A stretch of 64,000 bases of DNA from Bulleidia sp. zg-1006 (GTDB lineage: Bacteria; Bacillota_I; Bacilli_A; Erysipelotrichales; Erysipelotrichaceae): the NCBI RefSeq assembly GCF_016812035.1, contig NZ_CP069178.1, forward strand, positions 682,001 to 746,000. The letters are read 5' to 3'. A program made the translations under genes and the position numbers. Of this stretch, positions 8,571-15,789 are shown in pieces (within the stretch, counting starts at the first letter, position 1; each line of letters starts with the position of its first letter). The notes beneath the pieces were generated by a model. The model saw only the letters and a program-made list of their open reading frames with translations. It was not told the DNA's origin and did no database searches.

Positions 8571-9244
8571 ACATCATTGTTGATCAAAGTATGAAAGAGT
8601 TAGGCGTATCCGCTGTTGTGGTTGCTTATGCGAAGAATGTTAATCCAAATGCACCATTTTCAAGAGCCTTTCTTGAAAAACAAGAAAAAATTGAAAAATG
8701 GGCATTAGAAGTGGATATCAATGATGTTATTAATCATCCAAATGTGCAAGGCTACATTGCTTTGATGCAAAAGGCAGGTCGTAGTATTAAGAAAAATCCC
8801 CCGACTATTCCTAGCTTTGTACGCAATATTCAACACCGTGGCACAATGCCTCATGTGAATACCATCGTTGATATATATAACGTTGAAAGTCTTCATTCTT
8901 TTATTGCGATTGGCGGACATGATTTGGATAAAATTCAAGAGCCATTGGTTTTCACAGTAAGTCAAAAAGAAGATGAGTTCTATCCAATTTCATCCACTCC
9001 AAAGCATGTTGCGGAAACAGATTATGTCTACAAAGATGCAAAGGGTATTTTAGCTTGGATGGGTGTTCGAGATGGCGAAAACTATAAATTTGATGATAAC
9101 ACCAAAAATGCGCTATTCATTGTCCAAGGTAATGGTGTTCTGGATGTTGAAACTAGAGTACAAGCATTAAAGAACTTAGAAGAGGATCTTCGCTCTTGTA
9201 TGCCTGACTTAGAGTTTACCATCGACATCATTGAAGCGAAGTAA
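8567..9244 (+). CDS. B3/B4 (PheRS beta-like) domain protein, first copy
   Basis: 225 residues. The sequence shows the B3/B4 fold found in the beta subunit of phenylalanyl-tRNA synthetase, here as a stand-alone protein. Landmarks include NHPNVQGYIALMQKAGRS, PSFVRNIQHRGTMPHVNTIVDIYNV and FIVQGNGVLDVETRVQALKNL. Stand-alone members are thought to bind or edit aminoacyl-tRNA, but this is not shown for most. It is translationally coupled to the flavoprotein gene upstream. A second, divergent member lies at 10163, beyond the DegV gene. Confidence 0.75.
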   Translation: MNIIVDQSMKELGVSAVVVAYAKNVNPNAPFSRAFLEKQEKIEKWALEVDINDVINHPNVQGYIALMQKAGRSIKKNPPTIPSFVRNIQHRGTMPHVNTIVDIYNVESLHSFIAIGGHDLDKIQEPLVFTVSQKEDEFYPISSTPKHVAETDYVYKDAKGILAWMGVRDGENYKFDDNTKNALFIVQGNGVLDVETRVQALKNLEEDLRSCMPDLEFTIDIIEAK

Positions 9245-9271
9245 CGCCTTTCTTTATTTTAAAAACAAATG

Positions 9272-9294
9272 TGCGTATAATAGACATTGGAGGA
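9272..9294 (+). promoter_or_regulatory. Candidate promoter and SD of the DegV gene
   Basis: A perfect TATAAT lies at 9276-9281 and a strong SD GGAGGA at 9289-9294. The -35 is weak. Because the -10 precedes the SD, the in-frame GTG at 9271 is not the start; ATG 9301 is. Confidence 0.5.
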
Positions 9295-9300
9295 ATCATA

Positions 9301-10137
9301 ATGATGTATAGGATTGTTTCGGATTCATCTTCAAATTTATTTCATTTGGATGGTGTGGATTACCAAACTGTCCCCTTGAAGGTCATCACAGCGGAGGGGG
9401 AATTCGCTGATACAGAAAAAGCGAATTTAAATCGTTTTCGTGAAGTTATGAAAACAACGAAAGGAAAAACAAGTACTTCTTGTCCGAATACTTTTGAATG
9501 GATTTCTTGTTTTGATGGAGCAGATTGTATCTTTGCGATTACGATGACGGGGGCTTTATCAGGCAGCCATAATGCTTGCATTCAAGCCAAAGAGATGTAC
9601 CTAGAGGAACATCCGGAAGCCAATATTCTGGTCATTGATTCCTTATCGGCCGGTCCTGAATTAATATTAATTGCTGATAAATTAAAAGAGTTAATTTTAA
9701 AAAACTTATCTTTTGCGGAAATTTGTAACCATATCAATACATATATGAAGCATACGCATTTATTATTCTATATTCAAGATTTAAATAATCTTGCAAGGAA
9801 TGGTCGTGTTTCGGCAACTGTAGCGAAGTTAGCGGGATTATTGGGGGTTCGTATTGTTGGACGGGCTTCTGAAACAGGTACTTTAGAGCTATTACACAAA
9901 CTAAGAGGGGTAAAGCGTTCCATACTTAAGATAGTAGAAGAAATGGTTAACGCTGGCTTTGCGGGCGGTAAAGTGTATATTGCTCACGCAAATAATGAAG
10001 AAGCAGCTTTGGAATTAAAAGAATTGATTGAAAAGGTGAGTGATAAGGCAGAAGTGATGATTCATCCAACCGCTATACTTTGTTCCTACTATGTTTCCGA
10101 TCAGGGCTTAATGGTTGCTTACGAAGATAAAAATTAA
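9301..10137 (+). CDS. DegV family fatty-acid-binding protein (FakB-like)
   Basis: 278 residues. The family binds a fatty acid and presents it to the kinase FakA, so exogenous fatty acids can enter phospholipid synthesis. Family features: MYRIVSDSSSNL at the N-terminus, the KTSTSCPN loop, TGALSGSHNA, and the C-terminal lobe with LNNLARNGRVSATVAKLAGLLGVR. The start at ATG 9301 (or 9304) follows GGAGGA by 6-9 nt. A FakA homologue is encoded on the other arm at 37738-39348, which would be the natural partner (inference). Confidence 0.9.
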   Translation: MMYRIVSDSSSNLFHLDGVDYQTVPLKVITAEGEFADTEKANLNRFREVMKTTKGKTSTSCPNTFEWISCFDGADCIFAITMTGALSGSHNACIQAKEMYLEEHPEANILVIDSLSAGPELILIADKLKELILKNLSFAEICNHINTYMKHTHLLFYIQDLNNLARNGRVSATVAKLAGLLGVRIVGRASETGTLELLHKLRGVKRSILKIVEEMVNAGFAGGKVYIAHANNEEAALELKELIEKVSDKAEVMIHPTAILCSYYVSDQGLMVAYEDKN

Positions 10138-10162
10138 AGAATTAATAAAGGAGAATAAGATT

Positions 10163-10888
10163 ATGAAGAAGTTTATTGCGGACATGAATTTTTGGGAAGT
10201 TTTCCCAGAAGCTAAAATTGCGGTATTAGCGGTAAAAAATGTTAAAGAAAGCATTCAATTGGATGAAAAAAGTGCCACAGAAATTAAAGAATTATTGAAT
10301 CATGCCAATAGAGAGGCAAAGAAATATCTACCAAGTGATGTGATTTCTGAAAATCCAGTGGTGCATGTATGGCGTGAAGCTTATTCTAAGTTTCCAACGA
10401 AAAAAGGAGCCCGCTGTTCAATTGAGGCTTTACTGAAGCGTGTTCTTCATGATAATCCAGTTGGTACGATTGCTCCAACGGTAGATATTACGAATGCGAT
10501 TTCATTAAAATATGCGTTGCCAATCGGGGCGGAAGATTTAGATAAAGTGGTTGGTGATATTCATGTTGGAAGAATGAAAGGCGGCGAATCCTTCTTACCA
10601 ATTGGTTCCGATAAGCAAGAACCACCTTTAGAAAATGAGATTGCTTATTATGATGATGCCGGGGTGATTTGTCGCTGTTGGAATTGGCGTGATGGTCAAC
10701 GAACAGAAGTAACAGATGATACAACAACCGAATTCATTGCTATGGAATGCGTTGAACCGGAGCGTTATCACCAGTTAGAAGAAGCGGTGAATGAATTAGA
10801 AAAGTTATTACAATACTATGTTGGTGCTGAAACAATGTATAAAGCCATTATTGATAAAGAACATCCGGAAATGTTCATAAAAGACTAG
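10163..10888 (+). CDS. B3/B4 (PheRS beta-like) domain protein, second copy
   Basis: 241 residues. A second stand-alone B3/B4-type protein, with VWREAYSKFPTKKGARCSIEALLKR, IAPTVDITNAISLKYALPIGAEDLDKV and the metal- or nucleotide-site-like region VICRCWNWRDGQRT. The same pattern as the 8567 gene (a short helical N-terminus, then the fold) shows they are distant relatives. ATG 10163 is chosen because AAAGGAGA sits at 10147-10154; an upstream in-frame ATG at 10115 would overlap degV without an SD. The stop codon lies inside the stem of the downstream terminator. Confidence 0.78.
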   Translation: MKKFIADMNFWEVFPEAKIAVLAVKNVKESIQLDEKSATEIKELLNHANREAKKYLPSDVISENPVVHVWREAYSKFPTKKGARCSIEALLKRVLHDNPVGTIAPTVDITNAISLKYALPIGAEDLDKVVGDIHVGRMKGGESFLPIGSDKQEPPLENEIAYYDDAGVICRCWNWRDGQRTEVTDDTTTEFIAMECVEPERYHQLEEAVNELEKLLQYYVGAETMYKAIIDKEHPEMFIKD

Positions 10889-10904
10889 CTTTCTAGTCTT
10901 TTTT
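10881..10904 (+). terminator. Intrinsic terminator after the second B3/B4 gene
   Basis: Eight-base stem AAGACTAG / CTAGTCTT with loop CTTT, followed by a T run. The TAG stop (10886-10888) is part of the left arm. Confidence 0.85.
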
Positions 10905-10929
10905 ATAAAATTCTTCAGGAGGTTTCTAT

Positions 10930-12642
10930 ATGAAAGAATCTTATTACTACCATAAAGATACAATCATTCTTAATTATTCTAAGAAATACATTACAAATAA
11001 ACATGAAGTGGTTGAAACCGAGGCTTTTGATTGTTTCTTAGATCACTATTTATCCTATCTTCAGAAACATCACATGGATTTATACGCTTATCTTGGTAAA
11101 GCCAATCATTCTTTAATCAAGGCACATATTAAATCAACTTTAAAGCAATTATTGATTTGTGAAGTCGATGAAATACAGGATGAATACGTTCACCGGCCTA
11201 AATTATTATTAGACTTAATTGAAGAGGGCTATCACTTTTGGCGTTCTTTAGAACGTTATTCAATTTTATACACTCATCATGAAGAAGGTTTCCAAATTCA
11301 GAATTTTATTGAAGCTGATGAAAAAGAAAGTAAGCTGGTTTTAAATTTCTATCGGGAGATTCAACAAAAAGTCCAAGGAACAAAGAATAAAGTCTATCGG
11401 CAATTGCATGCTGGCACGAATGCCTCCATGTTACTAAGCTATTATCCTTGGCAAAACATAAAGGGCTATGAGGCTTTACAAGGTATTCCTTTTATCTCAC
11501 AAATCTTACTTCGTACACCTTTAATATTGCATCCAAAGCACAATAAAAGAACGAATGTATTTACAGAAACATTTGTCAATCCGATGAAAGATTTTATCAA
11601 AGGAGACGAGGAATGGTTATGTTATCCTGCAAAGATTGGAACAATTCTAGTGTATGCGTATTTTCATCGTGATTTTATAGGCTCTGCGGTGGCTTGTGCA
11701 AACTTATTTGAGCTAGCGAATGCTCAAGAAACAATGACCAAAAAGCCGGACGCTATTCTTTTATTCGGTAATCCAGATGGCAAGAAAGATACTACTTTCT
11801 ATCATGATCAAGAAAATGACATTTGGGTTGGCAAGTGTTCTAATGATTTAGTGATAGATTACTTTGGCTATACGAAGAAATCTATGTTGACACTGCATAA
11901 TTTAGTGATGATAACACGTGGTAGCTTGCCAATACATGGGGCTATGGTTAATCTTTATCTAAAAGATGGCACAAAGAAAGGGCTTATGATTATGGGTGAT
12001 TCTGGGGCCGGTAAGTCAGAAACATTGGAAGCTTTGAATACAATGGCATCGGATTTAATTGATTATCAGGAGATTGTCTTTGATGATATGGGTACTATTC
12101 ATATTGGTGAGGATGGTCATCCCTATGGACAAGGTACAGAAATTGGTGCTTTTGTCCGTTTGGATGATTTGGATAAAGGAACAGCTTATAAAGATATGGA
12201 ACGCTCGATTTTCTTTAATCCTGAAAAAGCGAATGCGAGAGTTGTTATTCCGGCATCTTCTTATGAAGTGATCGTGCAAGACCATCCAATTGATGTTTTC
12301 TTGTATGCTAATAATTATAGTGATGAAAGAGGTATGCGCTTATTTAAAACACGTGAAGAAGCGGAGCCGGTCTTTATTGAAGGCAAACGCTTTGCTCTAG
12401 GAACAACACAAGAAAAAGGCTTATCAACAACATTCTTTGCTAATCCTTTTGGACCAATGCAAAGACAAACGGAAACGAGACGATTGATTGATAAGATGTT
12501 TGATAAACTATTTGAAGAAAATATTCCAGTTGGTGAAATCTACACTTGTCTTGGTTTAGAAAACAAAGGAGACCATGGTATTGATGAAGCGGCGAAAGCT
12601 CTTGTTGCCTTTGTACAAGCGACAGTCTTAAGAAATTCTTAA
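10930..12642 (+). CDS. PEP carboxykinase / HPr-kinase superfamily protein
   Basis: 570 residues, cytosolic. The C-terminal half carries IHGAMVNLY (His336), the P-loop GDSGAGKSE (356-364) and FDD (Asp385, Asp386). In order and spacing these match HPr kinase/phosphorylase, where the motif is GDSGxGKSE. Further on, ALGTTQEKG...TTFFANPFGPM resembles the C-terminal part of ATP-dependent PEP carboxykinases. The N-terminal 250 residues are not recognised. The two families share a fold, so the protein is a kinase or carboxykinase relative, but neither substrate can be assigned: the usual PEPCK substrate motif RSPKDKF is not seen. It may be annotated as PEPCK in databases. SD AGGAGG precedes ATG 10930. 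Confidence 0.7.
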   Translation: MKESYYYHKDTIILNYSKKYITNKHEVVETEAFDCFLDHYLSYLQKHHMDLYAYLGKANHSLIKAHIKSTLKQLLICEVDEIQDEYVHRPKLLLDLIEEGYHFWRSLERYSILYTHHEEGFQIQNFIEADEKESKLVLNFYREIQQKVQGTKNKVYRQLHAGTNASMLLSYYPWQNIKGYEALQGIPFISQILLRTPLILHPKHNKRTNVFTETFVNPMKDFIKGDEEWLCYPAKIGTILVYAYFHRDFIGSAVACANLFELANAQETMTKKPDAILLFGNPDGKKDTTFYHDQENDIWVGKCSNDLVIDYFGYTKKSMLTLHNLVMITRGSLPIHGAMVNLYLKDGTKKGLMIMGDSGAGKSETLEALNTMASDLIDYQEIVFDDMGTIHIGEDGHPYGQGTEIGAFVRLDDLDKGTAYKDMERSIFFNPEKANARVVIPASSYEVIVQDHPIDVFLYANNYSDERGMRLFKTREEAEPVFIEGKRFALGTTQEKGLSTTFFANPFGPMQRQTETRRLIDKMFDKLFEENIPVGEIYTCLGLENKGDHGIDEAAKALVAFVQATVLRNS

Positions 12643-12645
12643 TTT

Positions 12646-12678
12646 CCCTAAAATCAGTCGATTTTTAGGGATTTTTTT
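12646..12678 (+). terminator. Intrinsic terminator
   Basis: CCCTAAAA pairs with TTTTAGGG around a short loop, followed by seven T residues. It ends the PEPCK-like transcript 14 bp before the carboxypeptidase start. Confidence 0.85.
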
Positions 12679-12695
12679 GTTAGATTTTATGTATG
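12678..12695 (+). promoter_or_regulatory. Possible extended -10 placing a leaderless start at 12693
   Basis: TGTTAGATT fits an extended -10 (TGn plus TAGATT at 12681-12686). The ATG follows six bases later and there is no Shine-Dalgarno. An in-frame TAG at 12681-12683 rules out a longer protein. Confidence 0.4.
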
Positions 12696-13646
12696 AAGAA
12701 GGCAAAGAAAAAGAGAAAAGTAAATAAAAAAAGAGTATTTGAATTATTATTGCTATTAATACTAATAGCAGGAAGTTTATTTTTCATTGGTGAAAAGGAC
12801 GCTATTCTTTATCATAGTCAAAGTCTATTTGAAAGACTTACAAGCACTACTGTAGAAAATAATACCATTGAAAATAATGGTAGCTTTGCGTCTTACTTAG
12901 TCATGGATTTAACCGATGGTAAGAAAATAATAAGTAAAAATAGCTATAAATCCTATGTTCCAGCTAGTCTAGCTAAGCTATTTGTAGTAGATTATGCACA
13001 AGAATTCTTTCAAATAAATGATGCTATCCAGGTTCGTAAAGAGGCTTTGAAAATGGTTAAACGAGGTTCATCCATCGCTAAATTGAAACTAAGGAACTAC
13101 CGTTTTCAAGACCTTGTGGCTGGTATGTTAGTACCATCTGGTAATGATGCTTCTTATGTACTGGCAGACGCAATAGGAGCGAAATTAAACCCTAATGCCA
13201 AGAATATTTATCAAAGAATGGAAGCTTTTCGCAAAGGATTTCAAGATTATTTAAAGAAAAAACAATTTTTAAGTACTTCTTTATCTGATCCTAGTGGTTA
13301 TGATTATAATGCTAGGACGAATATTCAAGATTTAGTAAAAGTTAGTGAGAAGCTATTAAAGAAGGATTGGATTCGTAGCATTGTATCTAGTCAATCTTAT
13401 AGTGTCACTCATAAAAACAAGTTAGAACAAGTCTGGTTTAGCACCAATCATTTCTTAAATCCAAATTCAGAATTCTATGATAAAAGAGTAAAGGGGATGA
13501 AAACAGGTTCGTTAGGTAATCATTTTAATATGATTACTCTATTGAAAAAGAAACAAAAAGAATATCTTATTATTGGTTTAGATGCTGAGAGTGATATGGA
13601 AAGATACTTAGATATAAAGCAGTTGATGAATAAAATACCAAAATAA
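12693..13646 (+). CDS. D-alanyl-D-alanine carboxypeptidase-like protein (peptidase S11)
   Basis: 317 residues, membrane-anchored by one N-terminal helix (about 15-33) after a very basic stretch, with the catalytic domain outside. All three penicillin-binding motifs are present: SLAK (92-95), SGN (149-151) and KTG (270-272). These support D,D-carboxypeptidase or a related peptidoglycan trimming activity. The C-terminal anchor helix of PBP5 types is missing. The gene has no visible SD and starts 14 bp after a terminator, so it may be translated from a leaderless message. Confidence 0.87.
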   Translation: MKKAKKKRKVNKKRVFELLLLLILIAGSLFFIGEKDAILYHSQSLFERLTSTTVENNTIENNGSFASYLVMDLTDGKKIISKNSYKSYVPASLAKLFVVDYAQEFFQINDAIQVRKEALKMVKRGSSIAKLKLRNYRFQDLVAGMLVPSGNDASYVLADAIGAKLNPNAKNIYQRMEAFRKGFQDYLKKKQFLSTSLSDPSGYDYNARTNIQDLVKVSEKLLKKDWIRSIVSSQSYSVTHKNKLEQVWFSTNHFLNPNSEFYDKRVKGMKTGSLGNHFNMITLLKKKQKEYLIIGLDAESDMERYLDIKQLMNKIPK

Positions 13647-13792
13647 AGAAAATAATGAAAATTGAATTATAATAATAATAGTTGTAATATAAATTATAAG
13701 TGTTAGACTATAATTGAAAATAGTAGTTTTTTTAAATATATAGATAAGATAAACAAAGTTGTCATTTTATCACTAGTAAGGAGGAAGGAATT
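13647..13792 (+). other. AT-rich intergenic region before the accessory cluster
   Basis: About 145 bp, very AT-rich, with no ORF of note. It probably holds the promoter of the leader ORF: TATAAT-like hexamers occur (for example in TTATAATAATAATAG near 13666), but no convincing -35/-10 pair can be chosen. It ends in a strong SD, AAGGAGGAAGG, at 13779-13789. Confidence 0.4.
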
Positions 13793-13834
13793 ATGCTTAC
13801 TTACAATCCTTCACGGTATAAGAACGGTGTTTAA
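13793..13834 (+). CDS. Putative 13-residue leader peptide
   Basis: ATG at 13793 follows a very strong SD (AAGGAGGAAGG, ending four bases upstream) and reads MLTYNPSRYKNGV then TAA. The last codons and stop lie in the 5' arm of a 10-bp hairpin (13827-13850), so ribosome position would control whether the hairpin forms. It precedes the membrane protein and secreted protein genes and could be a regulatory leader or an exported or signal peptide. No known leader peptide was recognised. Confidence 0.45.
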   Translation: MLTYNPSRYKNGV

Positions 13835-13850
13835 GTAACTACTTAAACAC
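13827..13850 (+). promoter_or_regulatory. Hairpin overlapping the leader ORF stop
   Basis: GTGTTTAAGT and ACTTAAACAC pair perfectly around the loop AACT. No T run follows, so it is not an ordinary terminator, and it does not cover the next SD (GGGAGGAG near 13867). It may be an RNA switch with the leader ORF, a processing site, or a palindromic protein-binding site. Confidence 0.6.
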
Positions 13851-13880
13851 ACTTTAATTGTTTATAGGGAGGAGATTTTT

Positions 13881-14105
13881 ATGAAGAAATCAACAATTTA
13901 TTCAATTGTTGGTATTGTATTGATTCTATTTTTACCAGTAATTTTATGGATAACTCGTTATTTTCTTAATTTATTATCTGTGATATATTTTATTGATATC
14001 AATAATTATGTATCACCCGTAATTTTATCTATTTGTATAGTCATTGTAGGAATTTTAATTTTTATTAAAGGATTATTAATTTACTTTTGGGAGGAGAAAA
14101 AATGA
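13881..14105 (+). CDS. Small two-helix membrane protein
   Basis: 74 residues with two hydrophobic helices (about 8-33 and 43-67), a short polar loop (FIDINNYV) and a charged C-terminus (WEEKK). The start has a strong SD, AGGGAGGAGA. It overlaps the start of the secreted protein gene by four bases (ATGA at 14102), so the pair is coupled. Composition is more AT-rich than the neighbours, which suggests accessory DNA. No family recognised; an immunity- or export-associated role is only a guess from the pairing. Confidence 0.7.
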   Translation: MKKSTIYSIVGIVLILFLPVILWITRYFLNLLSVIYFIDINNYVSPVILSICIVIVGILIFIKGLLIYFWEEKK

Positions 14106-14764
14106 AACGTGTTTTTTTGTACATAATTTCGACATTTATTACTGTGTCCTTTGTTATTTCAGGTTTTTTGAAAGTTAATGCATTAGAACCGAAAGAACAG
14201 AAGGCTAAAAATTTTGACGATAATAATGATATTATCATATCAATAAGTGAGCCAATGACCAAAGAAGAGGCTGCTAGGAAACTCTCTAGTGAAAAAAGAA
14301 TTAGTTATGAAAAAGCATTTATAACTTTATATCCAGAAGCCTATAAAATTAATCAGATAGTAAAAAGTAGTACTACTTCTGATACAACTAGAGAATTGAC
14401 GGTTGGTTTGACCGTTAAAAAAGGTCAATATCATCCTCACATGGCTTTTTACTGCTATACAAGCGAATGGGGAAAATATTGGGGTATTAAGTCTATGTAT
14501 TATGTCACGTTAGTAAGATCTTATAAAGGGACAGCAAAACAGTTTTCAGGCGATATAAGAGCATGGCTTAGAAGTCCTTATCAAATTGAATATATGATAA
14601 ATGGTGATTTCTATGAGTACGCCACACAAACTACCAGTGTTTCTGCTTCAGGAGAGTTTGGTTTACATAAATTAGTTAAAATAAGAGGAGGAATTAGTAA
14701 ATCCGTTTCTTCTAACCATTATTCTTATTTCTATGAACATAGAACTGTTGCATTCCAATCCTAG
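14102..14764 (+). CDS. Secreted protein of unknown function
   Basis: 220 residues. A clear signal peptide (MKR then about 20 hydrophobic residues, likely cleaved after VNA near residue 27) is followed by a propeptide-like charged region with a KKAYEKA-like helix (about 35-75). A C-terminal domain rich in Tyr, Ser and Gly follows (about 90-220; FYCYTSEWGKYWG, GEFGLHKLVKIRGG). ATG 14102 is chosen for its SD GGGAGGAG; an upstream in-frame ATG at 14087 lies in front of that SD. No domain recognised. It lies in the AT-rich accessory cluster next to the putative terminus. Confidence 0.7.
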   Translation: MKRVFLYIISTFITVSFVISGFLKVNALEPKEQKAKNFDDNNDIIISISEPMTKEEAARKLSSEKRISYEKAFITLYPEAYKINQIVKSSTTSDTTRELTVGLTVKKGQYHPHMAFYCYTSEWGKYWGIKSMYYVTLVRSYKGTAKQFSGDIRAWLRSPYQIEYMINGDFYEYATQTTSVSASGEFGLHKLVKIRGGISKSVSSNHYSYFYEHRTVAFQS

Positions 14765-14778
14765 AATTTCAAAAATAA

Positions 14779-14808
14779 AACCAGAAAGCATATGGCTTTC
14801 TGGTTTTT
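14779..14808. terminator. Bidirectional intrinsic terminator
   Basis: AACCAGAAAGC / GCTTTCTGGTT with a five-base loop. T-rich runs lie on the 3' side in both directions, so it can end the secreted-protein transcript from the left and the xer operon from the right. Confidence 0.85.
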
Positions 14809-14858
14809 AGCTTACTTTTTAAATATGCAAAGTACTATCAATTTTTCAGATTAACAGA

Positions 14859-14886
14859 ATTTCGCATAATGTATGTTATGCGATTT
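14859..14886. other. dif: Candidate dif site (chromosome dimer resolution)
   Basis: A 28-bp site made of two 11-bp arms, ATTTCGCATAA and TTATGCGATTT, around the 6-bp centre TGTATG. The arms are inverted copies matching at 9 of 11 positions. The core CGCATAATGTAT..TTATG is the same as in the E. coli dif site as I remember it, with about 20 of 28 positions matching overall. It lies 9 bp from the stop of a Xer-type recombinase gene and exactly where gene orientation switches. Confidence 0.65.
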
Positions 14887-14895
14887 TATTAGTGA

Positions 14896-15789
14896 TTACT
14901 TTTTCTTAGATAAAGGATGAAAGTTTTGATAAGCATCAAATAATTGTTTATTTTGAACATGTGTATAAATCTCTGTTGTCTTGATGTTTGAATGACCAAG
15001 AAGTTCTTGAATGATACGTAAATCAGCACCACCTTGTAGTAAGTGTGTCGCATAAGTATGCCTTAAACTATGTGGTGTAATTTCCTGTTGAAAACCGCAT
15101 TCTACTGTTTTTCTCTTTAAAAGAAGTTGCATGCTTCTTGGCGTGATTTTATTACCAAGACGATTGATAAAGAATGTATTGGTTTTATTCTTGTTCCAAA
15201 GAGGTCGAATTGTGTTTAAATAATGATCTAAATCAACCACTACTTGACTAGGAATAGGTACAATTCTTTCCTTATTCCCTTTACCAAGTACACGAAGTAC
15301 TCCGGTTTCCAATTGCACTTGCGCTATTGTTAAAGAACATAATTCTGAAATGCGTAATCCACAAGCGTAAATTAGCTCTAAGATAGTTCGATTAAGATCC
15401 TGCCTAGGATCAGATCTCATAAAACTATTTAGTAAGCGTTCTACCTCCTCAACACTTAAAAAGGATGGTAAATATTGCTCATCTTTATGAGCTTGAATTA
15501 GAGAAACCGGATTTTCTTCTCCCGTTGAAAATTCGATATCTTCATGAAAATTACGAATACTCGTTGCCATATGAACAACCGAATTTGGAGATTTTATCGC
15601 TGATTGTTTCGTTAAGAAACTTTGTACCAGTTGAAGTGTTACTTGTTTGCTATCTTGAATATGATTTTCTTTTAAATAAGCAATATATTGTCTTAAATCA
15701 TTTTCATACGATTGAATGGTCTTAGGACTTTTCCCTTGGTTAATTTCCAAGTGAAGATGAAATTGTTTGAAAGCTTGTTCTAGTTTCAT
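14896..15789 (-). CDS. xerD: XerC/XerD-type tyrosine recombinase
   Basis: 297 residues, the usual length for chromosomal Xer proteins. N-terminal SAM-like core-binding domain (1-100), then the catalytic domain with Arg146 (ACGLRISEL), Lys170 (LGKGNKER), His240 and Arg243 (HSLRHTYATHL), His266 (LLGHSNI) and Tyr275 (TTEIYTHV). All catalytic residues are present. It is likely to resolve chromosome dimers at dif, and a dif-like site lies directly downstream. The ATG overlaps the dinB stop (ATGA). Whether it acts alone (XerS/XerH style) or with a second Xer cannot be seen here. Confidence 0.92.
   Translation of the reverse strand: MKLEQAFKQFHLHLEINQGKSPKTIQSYENDLRQYIAYLKENHIQDSKQVTLQLVQSFLTKQSAIKSPNSVVHMATSIRNFHEDIEFSTGEENPVSLIQAHKDEQYLPSFLSVEEVERLLNSFMRSDPRQDLNRTILELIYACGLRISELCSLTIAQVQLETGVLRVLGKGNKERIVPIPSQVVVDLDHYLNTIRPLWNKNKTNTFFINRLGNKITPRSMQLLLKRKTVECGFQQEITPHSLRHTYATHLLQGGADLRIIQELLGHSNIKTTEIYTHVQNKQLFDAYQNFHPLSKKK

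Noticed and set aside
9271-9300. N-terminal extension of the DegV protein from GTG 9271
   Set aside because: It would start inside the -10 box and upstream of the SD; ATG 9301 has the SD at normal distance.
10115-10162. Earlier start of the second B3/B4 protein
   Set aside because: It overlaps the degV coding sequence without an SD, whereas ATG 10163 has AAAGGAGA.
12059-12271. Open frames of 60-100 codons in other frames of long genes
   Set aside because: They lie entirely inside clearly real genes, lack SDs and have no recognisable protein features; treated as chance frames throughout.
13666-13705. Second dif-like site that would flank an Xer-integrated element
   Set aside because: The region has AT-rich partial symmetry (TTGTAATATAAATTATAAG), but no match to the CGCATAA/TTATG arms; this is expected by chance in such AT-rich DNA.
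13827-13850. Intrinsic terminator after the leader ORF
   Set aside because: The hairpin is perfect but no T run follows on either strand at a useful distance.
14896-15789. Phage or ICE integrase
   Set aside because: The size, motifs and location in a repair operon fit a chromosomal Xer protein; no phage or transfer genes are near.
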